From Imbricaverruca yamaguchii (lineage: Eukaryota > Arthropoda > Thecostraca > Neoverrucidae): a stretch of 64,000 nucleotides of DNA. The translations under genes and the position numbers were made by a program. Each line of letters starts with the position of its first letter. Positions within the stretch are counted from its first letter, which is position 1. The stretch is from contig JAOTOL010001340.1 of NCBI GenBank assembly GCA_034440575.1, positions 213,501 to 277,500 of the forward strand, given 5' to 3'. The notes under the pieces were generated by a model. It saw only the letters and a list, made by a program, of their open reading frames with translations, had not been told where the DNA came from and made no database searches. Of this stretch, positions 34,604 to 46,294 are shown in pieces.

Positions 34604-34704
34604 TACCATTTTTTATGGCACACAACTTGCGCGGAAACCCCTGATCCTCCATCGATCAGTCGGTGGCGGGTTTAAATGTCGTCGGCTGTTCTTCCCACCT
34701 GGTC

Positions 34705-34935
34705 TCATCGTCTGAACTCGTGCGCGAACGAGGTCAGGCCCTGGAAAAAGACGGCAGACGGAGACGACGTGACAGGGCAGAAGTCGAACGTATCGGGCGA
34801 CTGCTCATCAACTACGTTTCCGGCTCTGGCTGCGGTTCCAATGGCGTGCTTCGTCTCCGGCACCGTTCGGTAGGTTTGCGGCACCGGCGGGAGAGCCGAG
34901 CGGCGAGCTGCCCGCGCCTTCTCCTGCTGTTGCCG
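34705..34935 (-). CDS. Weak candidate terminal exon of an unrecognised gene
   Basis: On the minus strand a pyrimidine-rich stretch ending GTGTTCCAG|CGG (boundary at 34936/34935) leads into about 76 codons, QQQEKARAARRSALPPVPQ and onward, ending FAHEFRR and TGA at 34707-34705. The amino-acid composition looks more protein-like than the other frames, and the start matches a 3' splice site. No domain is recognisable, no polyadenylation signal follows closely, and the opposite strand is also open, so GC-driven openness is a real alternative. Confidence 0.2.
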   Translation of the reverse strand, partial: RQQQEKARAARRSALPPVPQTYRTVPETKHAIGTAARAGNVVDEQSPDTFDFCPVTSSPSAVFFQGLTSFAHEFRR

Positions 34936-35680
34936 CTGGAACACGAATCGGAGCGTCAGAATTTCATGCAGAGCCAATCACACGGAACCGTGTGGTATGT
35001 CTTGACTGTGGAAGCGAGCCAAAACCCGATGTATTTCCGTGCTTCTAATGGCATTCAAATCCCATAAAAGGGTGAGCACATGGAGATGAGCAGTATCTCC
35101 TTCGAATAGCTGGAGCCGCGGTAGGGGTGGGGGAGTATCGAAATGTGCCGTCCGTTTGAGGCTGAGCGGACGGCGAAAAATCTACGATAATCCGGAACAT
35201 CCGAGAAAGGTGTCCGTCCGAAATATTACATCCAGTATGCCTTTCGAGGTCGTCCGAACGACCCAGAATCTGCCGGCGATCCCGTGGGTGACATTCCGAA
35301 CGCGCAAAATATATTATAGGGTACGGACCTCGTCGTCGGCTACGGTCGTTGGGCTTTCGCTTTTCGTGAGGCCCATGCTTGAAGAACGCGACACATAGCA
35401 TTCGATCAGCGTGGGAGCTGCGAGGATATTGTAGCGAAGAGTGAATGATGAAAATAGTGTTTTTTTTAACCGTTGCATAGTCAGATAATTAACTGCATAG
35501 CATTGTTGCGAATATGGCGCGCCAACACCTCGCTAGTGAACAGATAGCATATGACTGGCGAAAGGGTATGATATGGTTGCCGCACGGATTGGACCAGGGG
35601 CGCCGAATAGATTCCTTTTGTGGGGCCATGGCCCCACCAATGTTGATCTTGGCCTCCCCCCCCCCCCAATAAGCCATGTT
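34936..35680. other. Unassigned sequence with a dispersed-repeat fragment
   Basis: No gene recognised up to about 35570. From about 35595 the sequence GGGGCGCCGAATAGATTCC, then CCACCAATGTTGATCTTGGC and a poly-C run, belongs to the CAGGGGCGTCGATTTGTATCC dispersed family. Confidence 0.4.
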
Positions 35681-35745
35681 GGAGTCGAATAGAGCCATGA
35701 TGCTGATAATGTTCCCTTTACGCTCACTTCACTCATATTCGCAAA
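35681..35745 (-). repeat. Inverted repeat arm, right
   Basis: Reverse-complement partner of 34539-34603. It lies directly between the dispersed-repeat fragment and LINE copy 2. Confidence 0.65.
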
Positions 35746-35814
35746 CACACTTCATTAACACACTTCTACCGATCAGGAACCCTGCCACATTCTCAGCAAC
35801 TGGAGCTTGAGAAG

Positions 35815-36474
35815 GTGATTTGTGAGGAAATCAGTAGAAACTTTCGGAAGAAGTGCCTTATTCTTCGTGATTTTAATCTAAAAGGATATGAAAATGTTGA
35901 TGTTGGCTCCCCATCATGCAAAATGTTTAGGAAATGCCTTGAAGAGGACCTGTTCTTATACCAGTTTGCATCGGAACCTACCAGGGATGGCTCATTCTTG
36001 GACCTTGTATTCTCGGATTTAAATGGCTTGGTTCAAGACTTGACTGTAGGAGAAACTCTGGGAAGAAGTGACCATAACATAGTTAGAATCAGGGCACATG
36101 TAGGGGAAATTATTAAGGATAATTTGGTAAAGGTTCTAAATTTCAACAGAGCAGACTTTGACTGCATGAGAGCGGCTTTAAGTCCCATCAGATGGGAAGA
36201 AGAATTATCCAATTTAAATGCCTGTGAAATGTGTGAATCTTACTTGAAGGAAATTCAGATTAGACATGTCTCCCGAAAGCAAAGACGCAAAAGAAGGGTA
36301 CGAAAGCCAGCAGGGCTTACACCAGACTTGATAAAAGCAATTAAGGCTCAGAAAACTGCATTTAGAGTGTTTAAAGAAGCTTCAAATGTCATTAATCTAA
36401 AGGCGTATCGAAAAGCTAGACACTGTGAAGCAAAAAACCCAGAGCAGCAAAGCGAGCAAAAGAACTGGATTTAG
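35815..36474 (+). pseudogene. LINE copy 2: endonuclease end and linker
   Basis: Contains DFNLKGYENV and, about 50 codons on, LGRSDHNIVRI with the Ser-Asp-His motif (36067-36075) of AP-type endonucleases, then the Lys/Arg-rich linker that leads to the RT. The GDFN motif reads RDFN here. Compared with copy 1 a few bases are missing near 36230 (in-frame loss) and near 36420, where the frame is lost. Not functional because the N-terminal half of the domain is absent. Confidence 0.85.
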
Positions 36475-36732
36475 CTAGTAACTGTAATTGGGACAGTAAA
36501 AAGTTCTTTAGTTTCTACAAGCTGAGTAAAGTTTCTAGCACAATTGGTCCACTGGAAGTAAACGGGACTACATTGGGTGAGGATAGTGATATGGTTGAGG
36601 AGCTGAGCAAGCAGTTTAAATCACTGTTTACATTTGAAGATATGACCAATCTGCCGACCGTACACCATAGTTCAGCGACATGTGACCTGATAAATGCTGT
36701 TGATTTCATTGATAGTGATGTTGTTTACAATC

Positions 36733-36838
36733 ATACAATCATATAAGGAAAATAATCATATAAGGAATAATAATAATAATCATATAAGGAATAATAATAA
36801 TAATCATATAAAATAATCATTTACAATCATATAAGGAA
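36733..36838 (+). repeat. AT-rich local expansion inside LINE copy 2
   Basis: Copy 1 reads ACAATCATATCAGGAAAACA at this point. Copy 2 has about 95-100 extra bases made of repeated AATCATATAAGGAA and AATAATAAT words, ending in the same flanking sequence. Confidence 0.9.
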
Positions 36839-37256
36839 AATAAAGCCAAACAAGGCAGCAGGACCTGATGAAATTTATGCTAGGGTATTGTGTGAAACTT
36901 AAAAGGAGCTGGCATTTCCCCTTAGTATAGTATTTTGTAGATCAGTTTCACAAAATGAAATTCCAACCGATTGGAAAAGGGCAAATGTAGTTCCTATTTT
37001 CAAGAAAGGAGAGAGGGAAAGTTGAAAACTATAGGCCAGTAAGTCTCACATCCCTAGTCTGCAAGGTACTCAAAGCAATTATCAAGGATAGAATAGTTAG
37101 TTATCTGGAATGAAACAGAATGATTCAAGATACTGAACATGGGTTTAGAAAAGGACGACCCTGTCTCACAAATCTCTTGGACTTTTTAACTTCACCACAG
37201 AACAATTTGATCACGGAAATCAGGTTGATGTAGCATATCTTGACTTTAGTAAGGCC

Positions 37257-38323
37257 TTGGACAAGGTGCCCCATAAACGGTTAATGATACAGCTTCAGTC
37301 CCATGGTATTGCAGGTAGCATCTTAAAATGGATAGAGATGTGGCTTTCAGATAGACAGCAGAGTGACGCTAAGTGGTGCAGTCATCATGGCAAAATGTTT
37401 TTAGTGGAGTCCCCCAGGGGTCAGCACTGGGGCCACTACTGTTCATTATAATTGTAAATAACATTGAAAGTGGGCTAAGCAGTAAAGTTTTGAAATTTGC
37501 AGATGATTTGAAGGTCTTTAGGGCAATAACAGGTCAGGATGAGCATATCTCGCTGCAAAAAGACTTAGACGAACTTGTCAAGTGGTCTGAAGAATGGCAA
37601 ATGAAATTTAACTTTGATAAGTGCAAAATCATGCATGTAGGTAAGCAGCATATGAAGGCTCCATACTTGATGGGTGGCCAAGTGCTATCAGTGACTCAAC
37701 AGGAGAAGGATTTAGGTGTTATTCTAAACACAAAATTGGGGGCATCAGAACAGACCAAGGAAGCCAGGAAGAATGCACTGAGAATGTTTGGGGCAATAAA
37801 TAGTAATGTACCATACAGAAGTGAGGAAGTCATGAGGAAGCTTTAGTGTGCATTTGTCGGGCCACCTTTGTAATACTACATCCAAGCTTGGTCTCCTAGC
37901 TATGAAACATATTGTTGGCTTTTAGAGAAAGTACAAAAGAGGGCGACAAAAATGGTTAATGTTATAAGCGACCTGGCATATGAGGAAAGATTGAAGAAAT
38001 TGAATATGTTTTCACTGAGATATAGAAGGCTGAGAGGAGATCTCATCGAGGTCTTTAAATTTGCCCATGGTCTGGAGATGGGACATCTTGGGAAAATGTT
38101 CTAATTGAACAGGAATGATGCAATTAGAGGTCATAAATTCAAAATTAAAGTTAACCACAGCAGAACAAGGTTAAGGCAGACTTTCTTCACCAACAGGGTA
38201 GTAGAACACTGGAACCAGTTGCCAGAAAACATTGTCAGTAGCAGCACATTGAACATCTTTAAAAACAGCATAGACAATCATAAGAATAGAGGACTTGCTT
38301 TTCAGTATTACAGGGAGGGCTGA
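37257..38323 (+). pseudogene. LINE copy 2: reverse transcriptase and C-terminal remnants
   Basis: The RT is split over frames. The LDFSKA part is just upstream, then DKVPHKRLMIQL (37257-37320). A second frame covers SGVPQGSALGP and KFADDLKVF (FADD about 37496-37507) to about 37846. A stop replaces a Tyr codon shortly after 37840. The C-terminal RVVEHWNQLP segment is at 38105-38323. At least three frame changes and two stops are visible against copy 1. Confidence 0.85.
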
Positions 38324-38419
38324 TTGACAGATTTGGTGGGCAACTAGTTGAGTGTACAGAGTGCAACCAAGAAGGGCTCATAGTTGTGCTAATCTTTTAA
38401 GTCTTTATGTCTTTATGTT

Positions 38420-39020
38420 GTTTTCATGTTCATATGAAAGCTAGAGGAAAAAAGAAAAAAATAAACACCATGCTGTATAGAAAACTTAGCTGATGCTAAC
38501 TACAGTATTTTGTACTGTAAGGAAATAGATTCTGCTTACATAGTAGACTGACTCTCCACCTTTTCCTGCAAAATTGAAAATTGTGCAAAAAACAACATAG
38601 CTGCATTTCCCTCCACTGAGGAAGTACAACTCGCATCATAAAATGCTGAGATTGGTAGATACTGGTGGATTATAAATCAGATTGCCTTAAAAAATTTGCT
38701 ATGCCACTAAACAACAATTCCATTATCATATTGATGTTTGTACACACCACCAATCACATTTGTGCTCAACTCAAGTTGAAACAAGAATCAACTCATGAGT
38801 CAATAGCTTTTTCTTGGATGAGTCACCAGCTGAATCTCTTATTTTCCCAAAAATAGATCTTGAGTTGTGAGTTGAATCACATCTTTCTATACAAAATTGT
38901 TGAATTGTAAGTCAATCATTCAAATCACAATGAGCCACTTGTGTCTTGCAACTCAAATGCAAGCTATGAAAAAAAAATGATATAGAGCATGCATCTTTGT
39001 GAATAGCATGCCATGACAGA
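38420..39020 (+). repeat. Dispersed repeat body (CAGGGGCGTC family), copy without its 5' end
   Basis: Aligns along ~600 bp with 53590-54171: shared words include CATCATAAAATGCTGAGATT, TGTTTGTACACACCACCAAT, AAAATAGATCTTGAG and CAAATGCAAGCTATGAAAAA. It directly follows LINE copy 2, so the LINE has probably replaced or interrupted its 5' portion. Confidence 0.75.
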
Positions 39021-39134
39021 AAGTAGGGAGCAAAACACAGCACAATTATTCATGCCCAGCATTAGAATTGTCAAATTGTCAGCTGCCAGTGAGTAAAGAA
39101 TCAGGGGTCCTGAAGTTTTTCATATTCATTCATA

Positions 39135-40499
39135 TCATTCACATCATTCATAAAGACATAAAAGATTAGTGCAACTCTGAGCCACAAGGGCCCTTCTTGG
39201 TTGCACTCTGTACACTGAACCAGTTGCCCACCAAATCTGCCAATCAGCCCTCCCCGTAATACTGAAAAGCAAGCCCCCTATTCTTATAATGATTGTCTAT
39301 GCTGTTTTTAAAGATGTTCAATGTGCTGCTACTGACGATGTTTTCTGGCAGCTGGTTCCAGTGTTCCACTACCCTGTTGGTGAAGAAAGTTTGCCTTAAC
39401 CTTGTTCTGCTGTGGTTAACATTAATTTTGAATTTATGACCTCTAATTGCATCATTTCTGTTAAATTCAAACACTTCCCCAAGGTATCCCCTCTCCAGAC
39501 CATTGACAGATTTTAAAGACCTCGATGAGATCTCCTCTCAGCCTTCTACATCTAAGTGAAAACATATTCAATTTCTTCAATCTTTCCTCATATGCCAGGT
39601 TGCTTATGCCATTAACCATTTTTGTAGCCCTCTTTTGTACTCTCTCTAAAAGCCAACAATCTTTTTCATAGCTAGGAGACCAAGCTTGGATGCAGTATTC
39701 CAAATGTGGCCTGATGTATGCACAGTAAAGCTTCCTGATCACTTCCTCACTTCTGTATGATACATTCCTATTTATTGCCCGAGCATTCTCAGTGCCTTCT
39801 TCCTGGCTTCCTTGGTCTGTTCTGATGCCCCCAGTTTTGTGTTTAGAATAACACCTAAATCCTTCTCCTGTTGAGTCACTGATAGCACTTGGCCACCCAT
39901 CAAGTATGGAGCCTTCATATGCTGCTTACCTATATGCATGATTTTGCACTTATCAAAGTTCAATTTCATTTGCCATTCTTCGGACCACTTCACAAGTTCG
40001 TCTAAGTCTTTTTGCAGCGAGATATGCTCATCCTGACCTGTTATTGCCCTAAAGACCTTCAAATCATCTGTAAATTTGAAAACTTTACTGCTTAGGCCAC
40101 TTTCAATGTTATTTACAAATATAATGAACAGTAATGGCCCTAGTACTGACCCCTGGGGGACTCCACTAAGAACATTTTGCCATGATGACTTTGTACCATT
40201 TAGCATCACTCTTTGCTGTCTATCTGAAAGCCACAACTCTATCCATTTTAAGATGCTACCTGCAATACCATGGGACTGAAGCTGTATCATTAACCGTTTA
40301 TGGGGTACCTTGTCAAAGGCCTTACTAAAGTCAAGATATGCTACATCAACCTGATTTCCCTGATCAAATTGTTCTGTGGCGAAGTTAAAAAAGTCCAAGA
40401 GGTTTGTGAGACACGATCGTCCTTTTCTAAATCCATGTTGAGTATCTTGAATCAATCTGCTACCTTCCAGATAGCTAACTATTCTATCCTTGATAATTG
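39135..40499 (-). mobile_element. CR1-like LINE, copy 3 (5'-truncated, minus strand)
   Basis: Reverse complement of the 3' half of copy 1 (from about copy 1 position 3150), ending in the same TTTATGTC tail. It is flanked by ATTCATTCATA at 39124-39134 and 40500-40510, a likely 11-bp target-site duplication. It is close in sequence to copy 1, so the family was active fairly recently. Confidence 0.9.
39244..40499 (-). pseudogene. LINE copy 3: RT and C-terminal region with two frameshifts
   Basis: Reading right to left it encodes ESIIKDRIVSYLEG, GFRKGRSCL, LDFSKAFDKVPH, SGVPQGSVLGP and then KFTDDLKVF, where the usual FADD box has Thr for Ala. One base is lost near 39780 (copy 1 GCTTGGGGCAA, here GCTCGGGCAA) and one base is gained in a T-run near 39515, so three frames are needed to follow the protein to its end at 39244. 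The paired Asp residues are retained. The endonuclease half is absent through 5' truncation. Confidence 0.88.
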
Positions 40500-40510
40500 A
40501 TTCATTCATA

Positions 40511-41060
40511 ATAAATATCATGCATGAGTCAATTCTAGTGCCAGGAACACAAAACACAGAAATGGGTTGTGATTGTGAAAAATAATATGAAACCGAAACA
40601 GTACTGCGCCGCAATACGCATCCGCACTCAATGAAATACTGTTCATTTGCAATTTACCACACGCGGGTGTGACGCGCATGTGACAGATAATATACAAGAG
40701 GTACGTTTGTCAGAAGGTAAATCGAATTTATCCTTGAAGTCTGCATGACGTCAGACAAAGGTTTTTTTTTAAATATGGTAAGAACTTGGTTAAGGAAAAA
40801 TTTTCTGATATCATACGCTATGATCATTTTTATTTTGGCTTTTTCTACAAGCAAACATATTTGTATTCAGCTCACCAGGATAATTATAAACTTGTTCCGC
40901 TCTTTCCAGTGAATTTTTAAAATGGTATGGCAAAGTTCGACCAGATCGCGACCTTTGCCATCTCATTTTCACATGGGGTCAAGTACTCGTATTCTGCGGA
41001 AAAGCACAAAGGTTCATAAGCGGATCAGATGACATTCCAGTTTGAACTGTACAATCATGG
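40511..41060. other. AT-rich spacer
   Basis: No gene recognised. Confidence 0.4.
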
Positions 41061-41340
41061 CAGGGGCGTCGATTTGTATCCTTTTGTTGGGGCCTTGCCC
41101 CCCCCACAAATGTTGATCTTGGCCCCCTCAATGTTGATTTCGCCCCCCCCCCCAATAACCTAGGACATTTTTGTGCTGATAGGAAAGCTAAAGGACAGAA
41201 ATTGGAAATGGCATGCCACTTAGCAAACTTAGTTAACGCCAACGAGAACATTTTGTACTGAAATGAAATATTTTGATTAGATAGTGAATTGACTCTCCAC
41301 CTCTCGCTGCAAAATTGAAAATTGTGTTTAAAAAAACTGT
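41061..41340 (+). repeat. Dispersed repeat (CAGGGGCGTC family), partial copy
   Basis: Starts CAGGGGCGTCGATTTGTATC and has two poly-C/AATGTTGAT words before the AT-rich body (GAAAGCTAAAGG, TTTGATTAGATAGTGAATTG). It is homologous to the first ~250 bp of 53511-54171 and 54172-54690. Confidence 0.75.
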
Positions 41341-41344
41341 AGTG

Positions 41345-44190
41345 TTGTGTGGCGACATCTAGGCAGCGGCCACAGCACTTGAGATATGGAATGACAGTCT
41401 ACACGAACCCTGTAGTTATACAAGGTCAAACGCTATCACAAAATATCTGAAGAGACTTAATAGACACTAGCGCGCATGAAGTACCACAATCACGTTCTTC
41501 AGAACATCCAAAATCGTAGTATCCAAGGATAATATGTTCAGTTACAGAATCATAAAATTTCAAGTTCAAATTTGCATTTGCGGTCGACAAATATGACGGA
41601 GGTAAGACATTTGTGATCCAATTTGGCGCAGTGTTTGGGAATAGTAGATGAAAAAGTTGGTGGGTAAAATTCAACAAGTCTACTTGATGACTTTTTCTGA
41701 TTTGCGCCCAGGGTTTCTATGTTAATATCACACAGGTACCATAATTGTCTTCAAGAAGAGGTGGTTTTACTTTGCTTTTATTATCATTTGAATTCCATTG
41801 CTCTTCGTGCTTTTTCTGCCCAGGATTGGGGCACCCAATGTTGCATTTCCGTCAGGGGTTGGCACAGCTTAAGGTAATTTATAATGTATTATATTATTTA
41901 ATGCAATGCTTAGGGATGTGATGAATATGCTGCTACATTTTGGTAAATTTGTCTTAAGGTGTTTTAGGAATTCTTGGAATTTATCATTTGAATGCAATGT
42001 TCATGAATGTCACTAAGATGATGGGACCACTCATTATCTGCACAATCCCTTGTTTTACAGATTGCGAGCAAAATAACGCAAATCGGGATTTGAATAACGT
42101 GACAGGATGAAATAAATGTTATTTTTAATAAAACAAAAATGCAGCATAACCTAGCCTATCGCCCTTTGAAGAAAAATAAAACTAACACATCCCACTTTCA
42201 AAATTCCAAGCACTACATTTTCTCCATTTCCAAAATAGAAAACCCAAACCCAACTGAATCTAATCTAACATAAGCTATTTTTGAAGATACTCTCCATTTT
42301 CTGTTAATTTTTTAGGAAATGTTTGCAAAAAACAAAACATGGAACGCCTGACTAACTAGCCTGACCTAACAAAAACTAGCAATTACAAACTAGCAATTGC
42401 TAGCTTGCAATTGCTAGTTTGTTTAGCAACTAGCAATTGTTTGCATTATGGAATCAAATGTGTGTATAAACTTCTCTTGTTACCACCTTAAAACAAAATA
42501 TTTCTTGTTAGGCTAGGTTTGCTTACGTTTTTTTTTATTTCAGGGAAATAACTTGTCCGATATTTTTCCAGTTTTATTTTTAGAATTGTTTTCTCGAAAG
42601 GCAGGTCAGACTGAAGTTAGGTCAGGTTATCTTGGCCCAACTTTCCATGCAAGAAATTAATTGCTTTTATTGAAATTCTCCAGGCATTTTTCTCAATTAT
42701 TTTCAACTTAAAACCTAACCTAACCTGACCTAAACTAGCCTGCCCTGCCATTTTAAAAGAAAATGATCAAGCTTTAAATATATTTCCAATTTTTTTATCA
42801 CACCAAAGCCCAACCTGACCTGACTTAACCAACCCTCGTTCCTTTGTATGCTTCATGGACGTAAAATGTGTGTAGAACTTGTCAGGTGGTTACCTCAAAC
42901 TGCAATAATGCCTGGCTTTTTGGGATTTTTTTTTTCGGTTTACGGTAATCTCTCATCAACGTGCTGAACACGATGTAACCACTCATTTCCTCTGCGCATG
43001 CATACTTTTCAATGGGGAGGCAACATGACTCCCAAAAAGGGGCTTAGATTTGAGTGATATAAGATGAAAAATAATGTTCAGAGTGAAGAAAAAAAAAGAT
43101 GTAACATAACCTTACTTAACTTAGCCTAGCCTTCCATGCATGAAATACAATTATTTTCTACTGGACAATTCCCTTAAAAAAAATTGTTCACAAACATTTT
43201 CAAAGTAAAAAGTTTCATTGTTCAACGGTTATTGAACAAACAAACAAAAATTAAGGAAAAAACTAACTTACAACAAAAGCCTGGCCTAACATAACTCGGC
43301 GAAACCTTTGAATGATTCATGGAGGTAAAATGGGTGTACAACTTGTTTTGTGATTACCTTAGACTGCAGTAATCCCACTTTTTGTGCTACATGGTGCACG
43401 TGATGAGCGCATTGCGCTTATTGCTTCACAAAGGGGAATAACATGCTGAAAGTACTATATTTTCAGGAATGGATTACTGGGCTGACAACATTTGCTCAGT
43501 TGCCAATTTGCAGGTCAGATCTACATCATTTGTGTCACGAAACATGATAAATTCATCGACATCCATACTCCGGTTTCTGGATAATAAGTTATTCTGACGA
43601 TTTCTCATGTAATTTGAATGGATCTTATATTCATATCATGGGAAAATGACAAGTTTTCATGATAGAAGCAGGCGAAGTTAAAATACATATATATCATCAT
43701 ATAAGTCGTCAGTTCACTGACAAGACAATAAATTCGCTTCAATAGCACTAAAACAGCAGGTGGCTCACTCCTTTTTAATGTCTAGAATCGATGACAGTAC
43801 TTTCTTGAATAACGTTTGAAGCGGATGAAAGAAGTGTATTCCTTTGAATGTAGAAGTACTTTGAACCATATGTTATGTCCTTCACAGTGCTGCTCCATCC
43901 ACCTCCAACTCCAACACTGACGAAACTTCAGGAGCGCGTCCATCTCCAAAGTAGCCTGTGGAAGGAGGCATATATTGCAGGATGACTACTGTGATCTGAA
44001 TTAGATTGTATCCCTGTTGCATTATCATCCATCCTTGCCGATCCATGTAGCAGATGTTTGACTTTCCTCAAATTGTCTGGAGAACTTGGGAGTTCAAATC
44101 ACGTTATGTGAAATGTGAAGATACCTGAAATTACGTGAGTGATGAACCAGATGAACTACTCCTGGATTCGTTTATTGAAGTATTCCATTG
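41345..44190. other. AT-rich repeat-derived sequence
   Basis: No gene recognised. It contains many CTAACCTAACC / TTAGGTTAGG words, a reversed piece of the AAAATGAGTGGTCC family near 42000-42040 and related pieces near 42880-43010. A perfect 15-bp inverted repeat (CAAACTAGCAATTGC, 42386-42400; mirror 42407-42421) lies inside a run of TAGCAATTG repeats. Confidence 0.45.
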
Positions 44191-44194
44191 CAAA

Positions 44195-45480
44195 GTGGCA
44201 TACCGAATGGGGGAGAGCATTGTGGGCAGTTGCGCCCACCCTTCTGATAGGTTGTGGGGCCCCCAATAATCCGCCGAGCTCAGGAAAAAAATTGCGACAT
44301 GCTCCCCAAAAATCCCACTTGCGCAGGGGCCTCTGATACTAACACTGGGGCCCCAAAAGCTTCCATCTGGGCCCATGAAAATCACGTTGTGGCCCCCAAA
44401 AAAGTCTTGCCGGGTTCCAGAAAATCACAACTTGGGCCCCAAACGGTCGGGCCGAGACCCCCTGAAAATTCGCTGAGCCTGGGACAGCAATACTTCTCGC
44501 CCGGGTTCAGGAAAATTACAACTGGGCCACAAACGGTAGGGCCAGGTCCCACTTGAAAATTACGCTGAGCCTGGGATTCCAATAATTCTCGCCCGGGTCC
44601 CCGTACATCACTCTAGAGGCATGAAAGGTCCCACCGGGGCTCTAAGTCTCGTTGGGGTCACCCAAAAATTAAGCCGGGAGAATAAAAACAGACCGGAAAC
44701 GAAAATTAACTCTGGGATCCAACAATGGCTCCAAAAGCCCACAAAACGTGTTGGGCCCCAAAACGTGTCGTTGTCACTAAAACTCGCGCAAGGGATCCAA
44801 AAGTGACCATGGGGCCAAAAATCGCAATTGGACCAAAACAAATTTCCGCCGCTTCCTTTGAAAATCTCATTGGGGGCCAAAACACCGCGCCGGAGCCCCA
44901 CGAGTCTCAGCCTTTCCCTTCTGCAAACGCAGCATGGCCCAAAATACCACACCTGCACTCCATAAAAAGTAAGCCGATGCCTTCTAAAATAAGGAGAGAT
45001 TCCGAAAAATATATGCCCGAGTCAAGTACATCCCCCCAGAGCACCAAACGTACCCCTAGATGCCTTCAAAATTTGCGTACGGTCCCAAAATAATGGCGTA
45101 CCGGAGCTCGAACAATTGCATTGAGACACAAATATTTGGTGTCTGGTGCCCGAAATATCAGGGCGGGACTCCGACTTCAAATCATTCAGAAGTCACAAAA
45201 ATTTGCGTCGAACCAAGAAAACTACTCTGGGCCCTCCGGAACTACACACCTGGGCCAGCAAAGCCGCGCTGGGATCCCGATGAATTATACCTGAGAAGCT
45301 AAGGTTGTGCTGGGATTTCAACACATGTGTGAAAAATAAACGCCTCAGTTAAATACAGCGGAAACCTAAGAGCACAACGGGTGGCCGAAAATACGCCGGG
45401 CCCTCCAAAGTTTACCTAGTTTCGCAAAAAGTGGCAGGGCCGAGGCCTCAGTCATAGACCTTAACATATGGCTGGGGCAC
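44195..45480. repeat. Degenerate satellite-like block of GGGGCCCCAAAA / GAAAATCACGCTGGG words
   Basis: About 1.3 kb repeat the pattern GGGCCCC-AAAA-TC-CGCTGGG with a loose period near 30 bp. The start (ATTGTGGGCAGTTGC, AGGTTGTGGGGCCCC, GAGCTCAGG) and end (AGTTTCGCAAAAAG) also occur at 56930-57480, so this is a dispersed unit with internal repetition. Long plus- and minus-strand frames over it are Pro/Lys/Gly-rich artefacts. Confidence 0.65.
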
Positions 45481-45709
45481 CCAAAAAGCGAATTGGTCGG
45501 AAAAAAGACCTACGGGGGCGGGAACCATACCAATTCCGTGAATTTGAAAATTGTTTTGATTTCTGCCATTATTCCCGCTTTCCAAAATTTTGCACATATT
45601 TATTTCCGACGGTAGCAAAGAAACCATCCCAGCTGACATCGATTTTCAAACCATCTGGTGGCCCTTCTGGGAATCTTCTGGGATGACCTTTTCGGCCTCC
45701 TTGGCCGTG

Positions 45710-45990
45710 TATAGTTCACGAAGAGAAAACTTTGACGCCAGGACCGTGTATTCCTCAGCGCTTGGCGGTAACCAGACTGGCCCCCGCACAGCCCGCACCC
45801 TCCCAGGTCAACTCGACACAGCTCCCGCGTTTCCGACACCCCCGATCGCTGATTGGTCCATCCCGCACACGCCCCACCACGCCACGTATCCGGCCGGACC
45901 GTCCAGGTCACGAGGTCGTCGCACCGGATGACTCATCTGCCGGCATCCTGGATCTATTACCAGTGCCACCTCACATGCAAGCTGACTACA
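45710..45990 (-). repeat. 3' LTR of copy B (281 bp)
   Basis: On the minus strand it begins TGTAGTCAGCTTGCATGTGA and ends GAACTATA. It aligns along its length with 28385-28664 and keeps the CCAATCAGCG word. It is preceded by the polypurine stretch GGGGGG-A. Confidence 0.88.
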
Positions 45991-46294
45991 TCCCCCCATT
46001 GTCTCAAACATCATTCGCCCACATCACTCGACACGCCATCCGTACCACGCAGTCGTGTGCTCCGGCGGGGCGCAGCCCGCCACCCTTCCAAATCTATGTC
46101 CTGCGTTTCGTCCGTCGCATACGTCGCGTCGCCCGGATCAGTCACCGTCAGGTCCAGGTCGTCCAGCGAGTCGTCGGCCGGTTCGTCGGCGGGGGCGTCA
46201 GGCGGGCGCACTGGGCCCGGTCGCTCCGCTCGCGGAGGCGGGACGTCGCCCGACGGGCCAGGCGTCGCCGCCCCCTGTGGGCCGCCGGGCCATA

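Larger units (their letters stand above)
35764..38412 (+). mobile_element. CR1-like LINE, copy 2 (5'-truncated)
   Basis: Homology to copy 1 starts abruptly at TTCTACCGATCAGGAACCCT, inside the endonuclease domain (copy 1 about 1979), and runs to the same TTTATGTC-type 3' tail. 5' truncation is usual for LINE insertions. It is more degraded than copy 1 in the RT part but retains the endonuclease SDH motif that copy 1 has lost. An AT-rich microsatellite expansion interrupts it at 36733-36838. Confidence 0.9.

Noticed and set aside
44131..45302. Pro/Lys/Gly-rich proteins of about 100-120 codons on both strands
   Set aside because: They follow the degenerate GGGCCCC-AAAA repeat pattern.
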